From Pseudarthrobacter sulfonivorans (GTDB lineage: Bacteria; Actinomycetota; Actinomycetes; Actinomycetales; Micrococcaceae): a stretch of 64,000 nt of DNA. A program made the translations under genes and the position numbers. The DNA is taken from assembly GCF_024391045.1 (NCBI RefSeq), contig NZ_JANFCZ010000010.1:1-64000 (forward strand). Reading direction: 5' to 3'. The notes beneath the pieces are model-generated. The model made no database searches and was not told the DNA's origin. It worked only from the letters and a program-made list of their open reading frames with translations. Positions 1-8,416 of the stretch are shown in pieces. Position 1 is the first letter of the stretch. Every line of letters starts with the position of its first letter.

Positions 1-2
1 CC

Positions 3-416
3 GGGGGCATGCCGTCCAACGCCGTAGCCCAGCGCTCCTTCGCACTCATCAATGAGTATCGGGTGGCCAACGGCCTCTCGGCCCTGCGTTACAACGCCGG
101 GCTCGCAAGCGTGGCGCAGAGCTGGTCAAACACCATGATGGCTGACATCAATGCCCAAGGCAGCGCCGGTTTCCGGCACAACCCGGGCGCGGCCGCCCAA
201 ATCCCGTCCGGTTGGACCACTTCCGCGGAGAACATCGCCGTGAATGCCGACGCCGATGCGCTCTTTGCCGCATGGAAAGCCTCACCGGGACACAACGCTA
301 ATATGCTGAACGCCGGCCTGACCGACTTTGGCTTCGGCTCCGCGCGACTCGCCGCCGGTTCCCTGTACGGGGCGCAGCTGGTGGCCACGCAAAACTTCGC
401 CACCTACAGCAACTAG
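3..416 (+). CDS. CAP-domain (SCP/PR-1-like) protein, 5' end cut off by the window
   Basis: The reading frame is open from the left edge, so this is the C-terminal domain of a probably secreted larger protein; the ATG at 9 is unlikely to be its real start. About 135 residues form one CAP domain. Visible hallmarks are the N-terminal helix ending in NEYRVANGL, the histidine of FRHNP, the ENIAVN segment and the signature SPGHNANMLN with its conserved histidine. Bacterial CAP proteins are usually exported; their substrates are mostly unknown. The domain ends the protein, and a strong hairpin follows directly. Family assignment is secure, function unknown. Confidence 0.85.
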   Translation, partial: GGMPSNAVAQRSFALINEYRVANGLSALRYNAGLASVAQSWSNTMMADINAQGSAGFRHNPGAAAQIPSGWTTSAENIAVNADADALFAAWKASPGHNANMLNAGLTDFGFGSARLAAGSLYGAQLVATQNFATYSN

Positions 417-419
417 GCA

Positions 420-453
420 AAGGAACGACGGCGGGTGACCGCCGTCGTTCCTT
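420..453 (+). terminator. Rho-independent-type hairpin after the CAP gene
   Basis: A 15-bp perfect stem (AAGGAACGACGGCGG and its complement) with a GTGA loop lies 3 bases after the stop. It sits between convergent genes (CAP on +, DUF2188 on -), so it probably serves both strands. The T-tract is poor. Confidence 0.7.
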
Positions 454-504
454 GTCTACGGGACTACCAGCCAACGTTTGGTGAGCGCCGGCAGCCCGTG
501 ACAT

Positions 505-744
505 TCAGTTCAGGTCGAATTCCCGGTATGCGTGCCCGTCCCGGGCGTGCATCACCACATGCGCCGGCTGCGATCCGATGGTCACGTGCGCAGCGGCCAA
601 TGCTTCCTTCTGAGTGCGGAAATACTGGTGCTTGCTGGTCCTGAACTTATGCAGGTCCCACTTGTTGCCATCCGTCCCGTCGCAAGGTTGTACGTGGAAA
701 ATGGCGCGCTTCACTGCCTTCTTTTCGAGCGTCGCTACGCTCAT
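505..744 (-). CDS. DUF2188 family small protein
   Basis: 79 residues from the ATG at 744, preceded by a GGAG ribosome-binding site; an open frame to 966 exists but its extra N-terminus has no family features. The sequence MSVATLEKKAVK is followed by a compact domain with WDLHKFRTSKHQYFRTQKEA and ends HARDGHAYREFDLN. This is the DUF2188 pattern, in which a tryptophan-containing strand is followed by a helix that starts 'TQKEA' and a short strand ending in arginine/glutamate. DUF2188 proteins have no established biochemical role. It stands alone, convergent to the CAP gene. Confidence 0.75.
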   Translation of the reverse strand: MSVATLEKKAVKRAIFHVQPCDGTDGNKWDLHKFRTSKHQYFRTQKEALAAAHVTIGSQPAHVVMHARDGHAYREFDLN

Positions 745-922
745 GGCGATCTCCGTCCGTGGTTTTCTGGTTGGACCAGGCTCCGCCGGGGGCACACGAC
801 GGGCCGCGGCACAAGCCATGAAATCAGTCCACTCCCAGAGCCAGGGAAAAACAAGACCCCTGTGGATTAGCCCTTTGCGATGGCGGTCGACAGAGAGCGA
901 AACCAGCGGAGTCAGAACGCGG

Positions 923-1072
923 TCAGAAGAGGTCCGCCAAGTCCTCATTGGCCTGTTCGATGTCAAAGTCCGTGGGATCCAAGGTCTCGCCGGGGCCGAG
1001 CCCCATCCATTCCCGGTACTCCTTGTGCTCGTCGTGGCCGGGATCGTTTACGGCCTGGATAACATTCGGTGG
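923..1072 (-). pseudogene. C-terminal relic of a pRiA4b ORF-3-like protein
   Basis: Directly after the TAG stop at 1073-1075 of the upstream gene, and in the same frame, 49 codons encode VIQAVNDPGHDEHKEYREWM, then GLGPGETLDPTDFDIEQANE, then a TGA at 923-925. This matches the closing segment of plasmid pRiA4b ORF-3 family proteins (a helix ending 'DP-H-EH-E---WLG' followed by 'FDP--FDL---N'). The rest of that domain is absent. I infer either that a deletion joined this tail to the gene before it, or that a stop codon now splits a former fusion. Confidence 0.55.
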
Positions 1073-2287
1073 CTACATTTCTTCCTCGTCGGGCTCTCCG
1101 TCCAGACCAAGCTCGGCCAGCACCAGGGGGTTGTCGAACGTATCCGCTATGCTTCCGACGAGAGCCGGGGGTACCCGGAAATGCGTATCGATGGTGAGCA
1201 GCCCGAGTTCCGCGAGTGCCTCCAGGCGGCCTATCGCCAATTTGGTCAGCAGCTCGGTCATCGTCTTCTCGGTTTCCGGCGCGTAGTCCGGGGCGGCAAG
1301 GACACGTTCCAGCGAGGGCGGCTCCGGAGTCGAGGCCGCCAGCAGGAGGGATCCCTGCATGGCGGAAATGGACTTCTCCCATGGCTGTTCGGGATCGTGG
1401 CGAAGAACTGCCTGGTCAAGGAAACAGGAAACGAACATGGAGTACTCGTCCAACTGCACGGTCATGTCCCCGGTCAGGAAATCGTCGGCCTCGAAGGGCA
1501 CCACTTTTGTGGGCTTGATGGCGATCAGTTCGGCGGCCTCCAGCGCCGCCCATATCTGTGCCAGCAGAGGCACCTCGTACATGCTCCGCACGGTGGGGAC
1601 TCCATCAGGGGAGGCTGTGGCTTTGCTGGCGCCCCTGGCCGTCACGCCGACGCATGCGGCCGCTGCCTCGACGTCCCGCAAGCGAAGGGCCCCGGTTGCC
1701 GTGACGGGCTTTCCATCGCCGATCCACCGCAGCAATGCCAACGCCCTTCGGATCAAGGGCAACTCTCGGTAGACTTCGAACGCGGTCTCCGGGGGAACCT
1801 GCGGAACATCCAGGAGCCGGGGCTCATCGTCGCCGTCGGCGAGCCCGTCGAAAAAGTTCAGCAGTTCCCCAAGCTGCTCCTCGGTTCCGGTCCACCGGCC
1901 GGTTTCGGACAGGAACCCGACATAGGCATGGGCAGCGTCAACGACGTAGGCGGCGTTCTCGCCGTCCGGAAGCCCGGCGGCCGAACCGTCTGCGGCGGCG
2001 ACGATTTCATCCGAGATGGCAGCGGCAAAGGGAACCATCTCCAGATTTGTCACGTCCGGCAACGCTGACCTGTCCAGATACCGGCCCAGGACGGGTTCAA
2101 CCAGCTTCAGGTAATGCACTGCGGCTGCTGCAGCGCCGGGCGAGCCGTCGTCGAACCAGTGAACAAAGGCCGGCGCCAGGGCGTCCAGGGCGCGGCTGGC
2201 CCGAAAAAGGTTGAGGGAAACCGAACCTGGATGATGACTTCCGGCCTGCCCCTTTTCCACGCGGCGTTTCTTGCTGCTCTTGCCCAC
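1073..2287 (-). CDS. Conserved hypothetical protein, pRiA4b-associated type
   Basis: 404 residues from a GTG at 2287 with an AGGTGA ribosome-binding site. The N-terminus is basic (MGKSSKKRRVEKGQ) and cytoplasmic in character, with no signal or membrane segment. Residues about 170-230 (LPLIRRALALLRWIGDGKPVT... ) resemble a winged-helix-like module that I associate, from memory, with actinobacterial proteins carrying a pRiA4b ORF-3 domain. The C-terminus is acidic (DEEEM) and ends at a TAG, behind which an in-frame pRiA4b tail is still readable. Function unknown; the protein may be truncated. Confidence 0.65.
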   Translation of the reverse strand: MGKSSKKRRVEKGQAGSHHPGSVSLNLFRASRALDALAPAFVHWFDDGSPGAAAAAVHYLKLVEPVLGRYLDRSALPDVTNLEMVPFAAAISDEIVAAADGSAAGLPDGENAAYVVDAAHAYVGFLSETGRWTGTEEQLGELLNFFDGLADGDDEPRLLDVPQVPPETAFEVYRELPLIRRALALLRWIGDGKPVTATGALRLRDVEAAAACVGVTARGASKATASPDGVPTVRSMYEVPLLAQIWAALEAAELIAIKPTKVVPFEADDFLTGDMTVQLDEYSMFVSCFLDQAVLRHDPEQPWEKSISAMQGSLLLAASTPEPPSLERVLAAPDYAPETEKTMTELLTKLAIGRLEALAELGLLTIDTHFRVPPALVGSIADTFDNPLVLAELGLDGEPDEEEM

Positions 2288-2436
2288 ATTTCACCTGTCT
2301 GCCGGAAAATACGCTGATGGTATGACGCTACTGACTCGCACTGCCGGATTCCACTTATACGTGGGGCCTGACGTCGCGCGGGCATGATCCAGCACAAAAG
2401 CGCGACGAACCTCATGGCTATTGACCCCCATGGGCC

Positions 2437-2448
2437 TAAAATACTGAC
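2437..2448 (+). promoter_or_regulatory. -10 element of a probable leaderless transcript (DUF3090 gene)
   Basis: TAAAAT at 2437-2442 lies six bases before the ATG at 2449, and no ribosome-binding site is visible. This spacing puts the expected transcription start on or beside the A of the start codon, the usual actinobacterial leaderless layout. No good -35 element was seen. Confidence 0.5.
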
Positions 2449-2997
2449 ATGCCTACACTGGTTCACGAGTTTTCCTGGCCTGATCGGGTCGTCGTTGGCA
2501 CCATCGGCCTTCCGGGCGCACGCACCTTCTACCTGCAGGTGCGCGCTGGAACGCAGATCGTGAGTATTGCCCTCGAGAAGCAGCAGTCGGCTCTGCTCGC
2601 CGAGAAGATCGACGAAATTCTCGACCAACTCATTTCCCTTGAGGGCAACCCCTTCAGCGTTCCCACGGGAACTCCCACCGAACTTGTCGATAACGACCAG
2701 CTCGACGCCGTGCAGGAGCAGTTCCGGACCGGAGCCATGACCTTGGGTTGGGACCCAACGACGGCGCAGGTCGTCATCGAGGCCTACCCGACTGCCGATC
2801 CCGATGACGATGACGAATTACTTGCTGAGGACGGCGCTGACGGGCCCGAAATGCTGCTGGTGCGAATGCCGGTGGGTACCGCCCGCGCGTTCGCCCAGCG
2901 CACCCGTGAGGTGGTCGGCGCCGGGCGTCCGATTTGCCCGAGCTGCGGATACCCGATCGACGCCGAAGGGCACGTCTGCACCCTCCCCGAGAACTGA
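2449..2997 (+). CDS. DUF3090 family protein
   Basis: 182 residues. DUF3090 is recognised by the start MPTLVHEFSWPDRVVVGTIG, the phrase RTFYLQVRAGTQIVSIALEK, and a C-terminal zinc-ribbon-like end with CPSCGYPIDAEGHVC. The four-cysteine-like end suggests metal binding. In many actinobacteria this family is encoded next to a histidine phosphatase and an SCO1664-type kinase-like gene; neither neighbour is present here, where it is a single gene facing a convergent small gene. The middle carries an acidic linker (DPDDDDELLAEDGAD). Molecular role unknown; family call strong. Confidence 0.85.
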   Translation: MPTLVHEFSWPDRVVVGTIGLPGARTFYLQVRAGTQIVSIALEKQQSALLAEKIDEILDQLISLEGNPFSVPTGTPTELVDNDQLDAVQEQFRTGAMTLGWDPTTAQVVIEAYPTADPDDDDELLAEDGADGPEMLLVRMPVGTARAFAQRTREVVGAGRPICPSCGYPIDAEGHVCTLPEN

Positions 2998-3022
2998 CGC
3001 CCGGCCAACCATCGTCCCCGGG

Positions 3023-3295
3023 TCAGGTGCTGAGCTCGGGTTCGACCAGCGTCAGGATCGTTTCCGGGCGCACGCCGTCGAACTTCATGGCGTCAGCCGC
3101 TGCCTCGGACTCCATCATTCGCCGGAACGTTTCCATGTCCGGGACTTCGACGATCAGGCCGACGCGATTGGTCTTCTCCGGGTCGACAAAGGTTCGCACT
3201 GTCATACCCGCCGGTCCAAAGAATTCCTGGCGTCGCGGCGAACTGAGCCAGTGATCAACGTCGTCGACCTCATGGAAGATTAATAAAGTTGCCAT
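3023..3295 (-). CDS. Small conserved protein, likely dimeric alpha/beta-barrel fold
   Basis: 90 residues from the ATG at 3295, which has an AGAGG ribosome-binding site; the frame is open to 3343, but that extension lacks a site. The sequence MATLLIFHEVDDVDHWLSS... with RTFVDPEKTNRVGLIVEVPD and METFRRMMES looks like the beta-alpha-beta pattern of small monooxygenase-like dimeric barrels that act on or bind small molecules. No catalytic residues can be identified. It is convergent to the DUF3090 gene and monocistronic. Confidence 0.7.
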   Translation of the reverse strand: MATLLIFHEVDDVDHWLSSPRRQEFFGPAGMTVRTFVDPEKTNRVGLIVEVPDMETFRRMMESEAAADAMKFDGVRPETILTLVEPELST

Positions 3296-3437
3296 CGTTG
3301 CCTCTGCTTTCAAAAGCGGATCAGGAGCCGGATTGGAGGGCAATCACACGAGGAAACTCCTACTCCAAGCAGAAGCTACCACGGCCGGTTTGTCTTAGAT
3401 AGGCAGCAAAGCAAAGGCGCCAGAATTGCGTCCGGAC

Positions 3438-4575
3438 CTATTCCTCGGGCGCCCTCTCCGGCGCGTCAGCCGTATCCCGCTTCCGCGACTTGAACAGCCC
3501 AGCAACCCTTCCACCCGCCGCGCCGGTGGCGCCGGCAAGGGCACCACCAAGGCCCTTCACCGCGGTGAGGGCCTGCGGCTCATCCGGGATGCCGTCGCCG
3601 TCAACGTCCACAGCACGGAACGGCCGGGACACTGCTGCCGCGGCGCTGGCCACGCCCGTCCCCACAGTGGCCGCACTCTTGGTCACGCCGTCCCCGACTG
3701 TGCTGGCCGTACCAGACAGCCAGCTTCCCGTGGACTTTGCTGCCTCCTCCAAGGCTGCCAGTGCCCGGTTGGGCTCAGCCTCACGATCGTCGGCGTCGGA
3801 CAACTCAATCTGCAAGGCAAGATGAGCCGGGAACTCCGCCGGAGCCGCGGGGAATGCTTTACGGGCGGACTCCACGACATCCCGGCCAAACACGAAGCGG
3901 CTAACTCCTCCCGTCAGCGCACCCACGCCGTATTCGATTGCCGACTGTTGTTTTCCGCTCAAGGTTTCCCGCACGGTGTTCAACTGACCCGTCTGAATGG
4001 TCCGGACGAGGCTTTGGGCCGCCCCGCTGGGCAGGGTGTCTGCAAGAGTTGTGGCCCAGTGTGACCAGTCACCGCCGCCGGCCGCGATTTTGTGGCCAAC
4101 GGCCACCACACCTTCGGGGGAAGTCTCCGCGACGTCCTTGGCCATTATCGCGATTTGTTCCTGACTTACCCGGTCATTGGTCAGCCCATAGACCAGGGCA
4201 TGAGCCTGGTCCTGGTCATAGGCCTTCCCGTGGATGTCAGCGAGAGCCAGGCCGAAGACCGCGGTGAGCTCGAATTGAAGCTGCTGATCCCCGGCAGGGA
4301 GCAGTGCCGCGATCCGGTTGGCGCCGTTTTTAGCCGCACCCATGGCCATGTTCTTCGCGGCCACCTTGGCCGCTTCCTTGGCGGTTACCTGAACAGTCTT
4401 CTTGGCTGCCTGCTTGCCTGCAGTCTTGAGACCGGCGGCCGCGACACCGCCGCCCGGAATGAGGGAAATGCCAGCGTGCGATCGAGTGACGGGCACTGAC
4501 CGCCTTCGCAATGTCTGCGTTGGCTTCTTCGTCGTCCAGCTGCGTCTCCAGCGTGACAGCCTCGCTATCGGTCAT
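3438..4575 (-). pseudogene. Ala-rich EF-hand-like protein gene broken by a +1 frameshift (possibly EcsC-like)
   Basis: The start with a strong site (AGAGGGGA) is the ATG at 4575 (MTDSEAVTLETQLDDEEANA...), but that frame goes astray after about 32 codons. The downstream frame begins in mid-domain (AGISLIPGGGVAAAGLKTAG). Removing one base near 4477 joins the parts as ...ARHSIAAGISLIPGGG..., giving 378 residues. Features are a lysine/alanine-rich helix, a middle domain (FGLALADIHGKAYDQDQAHA) and an EF-hand-like loop DVDGDGIPDE. The overall look recalls EcsC-type membrane-associated proteins, but that is a weak guess. The lesion may be genuine or a sequencing error. Confidence 0.6.
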
Positions 4576-4761
4576 TACGTTGTCCCCTCTAACCACAGGC
4601 TCAACCCTGAGCCCCTCTACCATCGCTGCAATTAGGTTCATGGGCGCGGAACACACTTCCCCTTCGCCGCAACTTCATCAGTGTCCCGCATGATGCGGCA
4701 ACAGTCGGTGCGCTACGCTGGCCCACTGCCGCCGCACTAGGGCCTGGGTGGAGTATCCTGC

Positions 4762-5403
4762 CTACGCCGGGATCTGGATCCGCGCGGCTTCCTGCAGCAG
4801 GGGGTCCGAAATGATCACCGTGGCGGTGCCGGGAGCGATATCGAAGGCAATGAACCCACGGGACTTGTCGCCCGGCAGGACATCGCCGGAGGCGAGCTGG
4901 TTGTCCGCAAACATGTTCAGGTCCGCCTTGCGGCCGTTTGCGTCCTTGGCCGAGAAGTAGAGCGGGTTGGAGCTGGTCTTGCCGGCTTCGGTCTCCCACA
5001 GCACGTCCAGGAGCAGGTAGGTCCCGTTCTTCGGCGGCGTTGCAAAGGCGGTGGCGGTCACCGTATCTGTCCGTACAGCCGAGACGATCGTAATTTTGGC
5101 GACGTCGCCGTTGCGTATCTTCACGGTGAACGGCGTCCCCACCGATGGAGCGGCCGGGGCGGCCGACGATGGTGCTGCCGCCGCCTGCGCTGCGGGCTCG
5201 GCAGGAGCCGAAGATGTAGCAGCAGATGAGATGGGGCTGGAGTCCGCCACCGGCTTGGTGCCGGCCGAACAGGAGCCCAACACGATACCGAGGAGCAGGA
5301 CGCCAGCCGGAATCACAAAGCGCTTCTTCTTATAGAACGGCCGCTTGACCGGAGCCGGGGCAATCGGCGCGGGCGGGAACGAATCAAAATTCTGGTGAAT
5401 CAT
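4762..5403 (-). CDS. Membrane-anchored DUF4352-like lipoprotein
   Basis: 213 residues. A proline-rich cytoplasmic start and KKKRF precede a hydrophobic segment (VIPAGVLLLGIVLGSCSAG) that ends in a lipobox-like LGSC, so the mature protein is probably lipid-anchored outside. An Ala/Ser/Pro linker of about 50 residues leads to a beta-rich domain starting VGTPFTVKIRNGDVAKI. Its TYLLLDVLWE and PGDKSRGFIAFDIAPG phrases match the DUF4352 / MPT63-like immunoglobulin-type fold. It is encoded 46 bases after the next gene on the same strand, so the two are probably co-transcribed. Function unknown. Confidence 0.75.
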   Translation of the reverse strand: MIHQNFDSFPPAPIAPAPVKRPFYKKKRFVIPAGVLLLGIVLGSCSAGTKPVADSSPISSAATSSAPAEPAAQAAAAPSSAAPAAPSVGTPFTVKIRNGDVAKITIVSAVRTDTVTATAFATPPKNGTYLLLDVLWETEAGKTSSNPLYFSAKDANGRKADLNMFADNQLASGDVLPGDKSRGFIAFDIAPGTATVIISDPLLQEAARIQIPA

Positions 5404-5449
5404 GGTGGTGCCTTTCGAGAGTGCGTTGTCGTGATGCTGCGCTGCGCTG

Positions 5450-6112
5450 TTACTGCTTTTCCCATTTGCCGCAGCGGGTTGAATTGAAGTCCTGCCCCGG
5501 GGAGAGAGTGACCACAGGTCGGCCCCCTCCAGGGATGTCGTTTTCGATGATGTCGCTGCCGTTGCTGCCGCTGCGGTAGATCCCCCAGTAGCAGGTGGAT
5601 CCCACGGCAGCCGCGGCCCTGTAGGTGCCCGGCTCGATGTCAGCGCCCACAGTCCAGGTACCGTCGCTGACCGTATTGGCGGCTTTCGCCTTCTCCGCCC
5701 CGGTAACCGCTTCTTCGCGGGCCTTCACGGCGGCTTCCGCTGATTTGACCGCCGCGTCCGCCTTACCCACCTCGGTCTCCCGGGTGGAAACCTTGGCTTC
5801 GCGGGAGGCGATACCGTTCTGCAGGGTGTCGTACTTGCCTTTGACCGAGGCATAGCTCGATAGAGCCGCATCCCGCTCAATCTCCACGGTCGACTTCTCA
5901 TCGGCCAGGGCCTGGTACGCCTCGCTCCCCTTCGGGTCGGGAAGTACGGTGCCGAAGGCAATTGCTCCACCAAGGAGGACGACGGCGACAGTCGCCACCA
6001 CGATGCGCTTCTTCCGGTTGCGCTTTGGCGCTGTAGCTTCCGGCTGGGCATCGAGTTCCGAATCCTCCGCCGTGTCTGGCAGCGGCGCGCCGGCATCATC
6101 TGTGTTCAACAT
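5450..6112 (-). CDS. Membrane-anchored coiled-coil protein with a C-terminal secreted domain
   Basis: 220 residues from the ATG at 6112 (GAGGAAGA site); an open frame to 6325 is not supported. Order: acidic N-tail, basic NRKKR, one transmembrane helix (IVVATVAVVLLGGAIAFGTV), and a coiled coil of about 90 residues. The C-terminal domain reads DGTWTVGADIEPGTYRA...CYWGIYRS...GRPVVTLSPGQDF. The 'V-G-DI-PGTYR' pattern with paired cysteines is common in exported actinobacterial proteins of unknown function. It is the first gene of a likely two-gene unit with the DUF4352-like gene. Confidence 0.7.
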   Translation of the reverse strand: MLNTDDAGAPLPDTAEDSELDAQPEATAPKRNRKKRIVVATVAVVLLGGAIAFGTVLPDPKGSEAYQALADEKSTVEIERDAALSSYASVKGKYDTLQNGIASREAKVSTRETEVGKADAAVKSAEAAVKAREEAVTGAEKAKAANTVSDGTWTVGADIEPGTYRAAAAVGSTCYWGIYRSGSNGSDIIENDIPGGGRPVVTLSPGQDFNSTRCGKWEKQ

Positions 6113-6257
6113 GTGCTCTTCCTCTGATCGTGGATAACCGCTGAACGGCGGCGGGATACTGCTCCCCCAATAAGCGGTTCCCCGCCGCCGCCGCAGCTCC
6201 GGAAGGTTCCTTCTTGGCTGCAGAAATGAACTTACGGTTGACATCAGCAGCAAGGCC

Positions 6258-6286
6258 TTGCATCTACTGATAACCCGCGTTATCAG
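6258..6286 (+). promoter_or_regulatory. Candidate promoter with palindromic operator for the restriction island
   Basis: The palindrome CTGATAACCCGCGTTATCAG (6267-6286; 8-bp perfect arms, 4-bp centre) lies 70 bases before the first island gene. A possible -35 TTGCAT (6258-6263) is 17 bp from a possible -10 TATCAG (6281-6286). The palindrome would then cover the spacer and -10, the classic place for a repressor. The promoter match is modest; the palindrome is exact. Confidence 0.5.
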
Positions 6287-6355
6287 CATCCAAACAGGAA
6301 TGTCCGTCCGGGCCACTAGGCTCAAGGGAAACGATTCCGACTGAAGGGGGCGGCG

Positions 6356-8416
6356 ATGGACACGACCACTGGAGCACTACGCATGACGCTCTCCGACGTC
6401 GCCGGGTTGGCCCGGGTTCAGCGACCGGTGGTGTCCATGTGGCGCAAGCGCAGTAGCGCCGGCCCGCTGCCGTTTCCCGCAGCCTCCGAGGTCGTCAACG
6501 GCATCGAACACTTCGACGCAAACCACATCACCGCTTGGCTTCAGGCCACTGGCCGGGGCAACAACCCGGAGGCGGGGAACGACGTCGCGGTTTATGCGAA
6601 CCTCGCTGCAGCAAGAAGCGGGACAAGGGACAGCCGGCAGAGCTTCGACGGGCTGACCTCACTCCTGGCACTGAAGGTCGTCACGGGACAGGCCCTGGCG
6701 CAGAGCTCGCCGGCAGAACTCCTGGATGCCGCGGATGAAGCAGACCCGGACGATATGTTCCTCTACAGCGAGCTCGAGTCCCTTGGCTCGGCGCTTCCCG
6801 GCCTTGCTGACTTCGCGGACCGGCTGGCGGACAGTGCCTTCAGCGCCCCGGCAGCCTTCGAGAAGTTGCTGGCCCACCGCTTCAAGTCGGGGTTGCGCGA
6901 ACAGTCGGACACTGCACTGACCGGCACCGCTCTGAAACTTGTCGCAGAAACAGCCCTGGAACTGGCGGCCACGTTGGACGGCAGGTTCCTCTTCGTCGAT
7001 TCGACGCCCGGCGGGAGTGACGTAATGCTCAGCATCGCGGCGGAGTCCGGCGAATCACGTCACCTCACATTTCTGGCTGCCGACCACCACGGAACCGCAT
7101 CACGCCTGGCGCGCCGGCGCCTGGCAGTACACGGGGCGGACAGCCAACCCGTGAAGATCGATGCCCACGGTGCCTTTGCAGTCAGCGGACCGGCCGTGCA
7201 CGTGGCGCAGTATCCGGCACCGGGCAACCCCGGTATGGACACCCAAGGCGTTCTCTCGGCGGTGGAGAACATCGTCCTGCAAATGGACGACTCGCAGCGC
7301 GCCGTGATCATCGCGCCCGCACGGGTCCTGTGTGACGCGCTGACGGGAGAAGCAGGAAACCTTCGCTCGGACCTCCTGCGCTCGGGCAGGGTGCGGGCCA
7401 TCGTCCGGCTGGAGGCGGGGCTCCTACGCGCCAAACCGCGCGAGCAGCAGGCGCTGTGGGTGCTGGGCCCGTCGTTCGCCGACGTCCCGATCGCGGAGCG
7501 ATGGACCATGGTGGCTGACCTTGGCGCCGTCCCGCTCAGCCTCGACGTCAGCCAGGACCTGATCAGCGACGTCGTCGCATCGATGGGCGATCACGCCACC
7601 ATCCGAGCGCACTCATTCCGGTTTGCCCGGTTGGTCCAGACCCGCGGTCTTCTGGCTGGTAAAGGTGCGCTGGTCAGCGTCCCGGCTGCCAAAAGCACGA
7701 CGGCGGCACGCGGCGCCGAGAATGCGCTGCGGATTGACGAACTCGTGCGGCTCCTCTCCCCCGCCGCTGCAGCATCTCCGGCGCTCCCGGGTATCGAGCT
7801 TGCGGAACGGCAAACGAGGATGTCCCCGGCGATTGTCCAGGAGATGCTCACCGCAGGAACGCTCAGGTACGTCAAAGGCAACCGCGTTGACGAGGGCAAA
7901 CTCAACCGGACGTCCGGCACCAGGGTCATCGGCAGCACGGAACTGCTGCAACCGCACGGGGCCGCGCCGCGGTTCATCAGCCTCCTGGACTTTGCCGCCG
8001 CGCACCCGGCGGGGCGCCTCACCGAACCCGGTGACGTAGTTTTCTTTACCAGTCCGCGGCCCGCTGCCGTGGTCGATGCGGAGGGCGGCGCCGTCGTAGT
8101 CTTCCCTGCCCGGATTCTGCGGATCGACGACGGCGACCCCGGCGGCCTGGTGCCCGACGTCGTCGCCGCGGACATCAACAGCGTGCCGGCAGCCGACAAG
8201 GCGTGGCGCAACTGGCGGGTGCGGCGCACCCCGGATGCCCAACGCCAGCCGCTCGCCGCGGCCCTCGAACAGCTGCACCACGGGCAGGAGCTGGCCCGGC
8301 AGCGTCTCCAACAGCTGGAAGAACTCGCTACCCTGATTACGGACGGCGTAGCGGGCGGAAGCCTCACCCTGACAGACCCCATGACCCACGCCGGACCAAA
8401 AGAAGGAACTCAATAA
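6356..8416 (+). CDS. HTH / degenerate N6-methylase / half-HsdS protein of a type I restriction island
   Basis: 686 residues; the ATG has a GGGGGCGG site. Residues about 8-60 form a MerR-like helix-turn-helix (MTLSDVAGLARVQRPVVSMW). The centre has the proportions of a HsdM-type methylase fold, but I find neither the DPxxGSGG cofactor motif nor the NPPF/NPPY catalytic motif, so it should be inactive. The last 200 residues look like one HsdS unit: a target-recognition-like stretch, then a helix reading PLAAALEQLHHGQELARQRLQQLEEL, ending in TDGVAGGSL. It ends TAATG, overlapping hsdM by one base, so the two are translationally coupled. I infer a DNA-binding accessory or regulatory subunit. Confidence 0.65.
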   Translation: MDTTTGALRMTLSDVAGLARVQRPVVSMWRKRSSAGPLPFPAASEVVNGIEHFDANHITAWLQATGRGNNPEAGNDVAVYANLAAARSGTRDSRQSFDGLTSLLALKVVTGQALAQSSPAELLDAADEADPDDMFLYSELESLGSALPGLADFADRLADSAFSAPAAFEKLLAHRFKSGLREQSDTALTGTALKLVAETALELAATLDGRFLFVDSTPGGSDVMLSIAAESGESRHLTFLAADHHGTASRLARRRLAVHGADSQPVKIDAHGAFAVSGPAVHVAQYPAPGNPGMDTQGVLSAVENIVLQMDDSQRAVIIAPARVLCDALTGEAGNLRSDLLRSGRVRAIVRLEAGLLRAKPREQQALWVLGPSFADVPIAERWTMVADLGAVPLSLDVSQDLISDVVASMGDHATIRAHSFRFARLVQTRGLLAGKGALVSVPAAKSTTAARGAENALRIDELVRLLSPAAAASPALPGIELAERQTRMSPAIVQEMLTAGTLRYVKGNRVDEGKLNRTSGTRVIGSTELLQPHGAAPRFISLLDFAAAHPAGRLTEPGDVVFFTSPRPAAVVDAEGGAVVVFPARILRIDDGDPGGLVPDVVAADINSVPAADKAWRNWRVRRTPDAQRQPLAAALEQLHHGQELARQRLQQLEELATLITDGVAGGSLTLTDPMTHAGPKEGTQ

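Noticed and set aside
614..2068. Long plus-strand frame of 484 codons
   Set aside because: It lies wholly opposite the 404-residue minus-strand gene and the relic behind it, has Arg/Gly-biased composition, and has no start signal; it is an antisense shadow typical of high-GC DNA.
2107..2628. 173-codon minus-strand frame spanning the gap before the DUF3090 gene
   Set aside because: It overlaps two well-supported genes on both ends and has no family features.
6113..6325. N-terminal extension of the coiled-coil membrane protein
   Set aside because: A strong ribosome-binding site precedes the ATG at 6112, the extension would run through the palindromic operator, and it carries no signal-like sequence.
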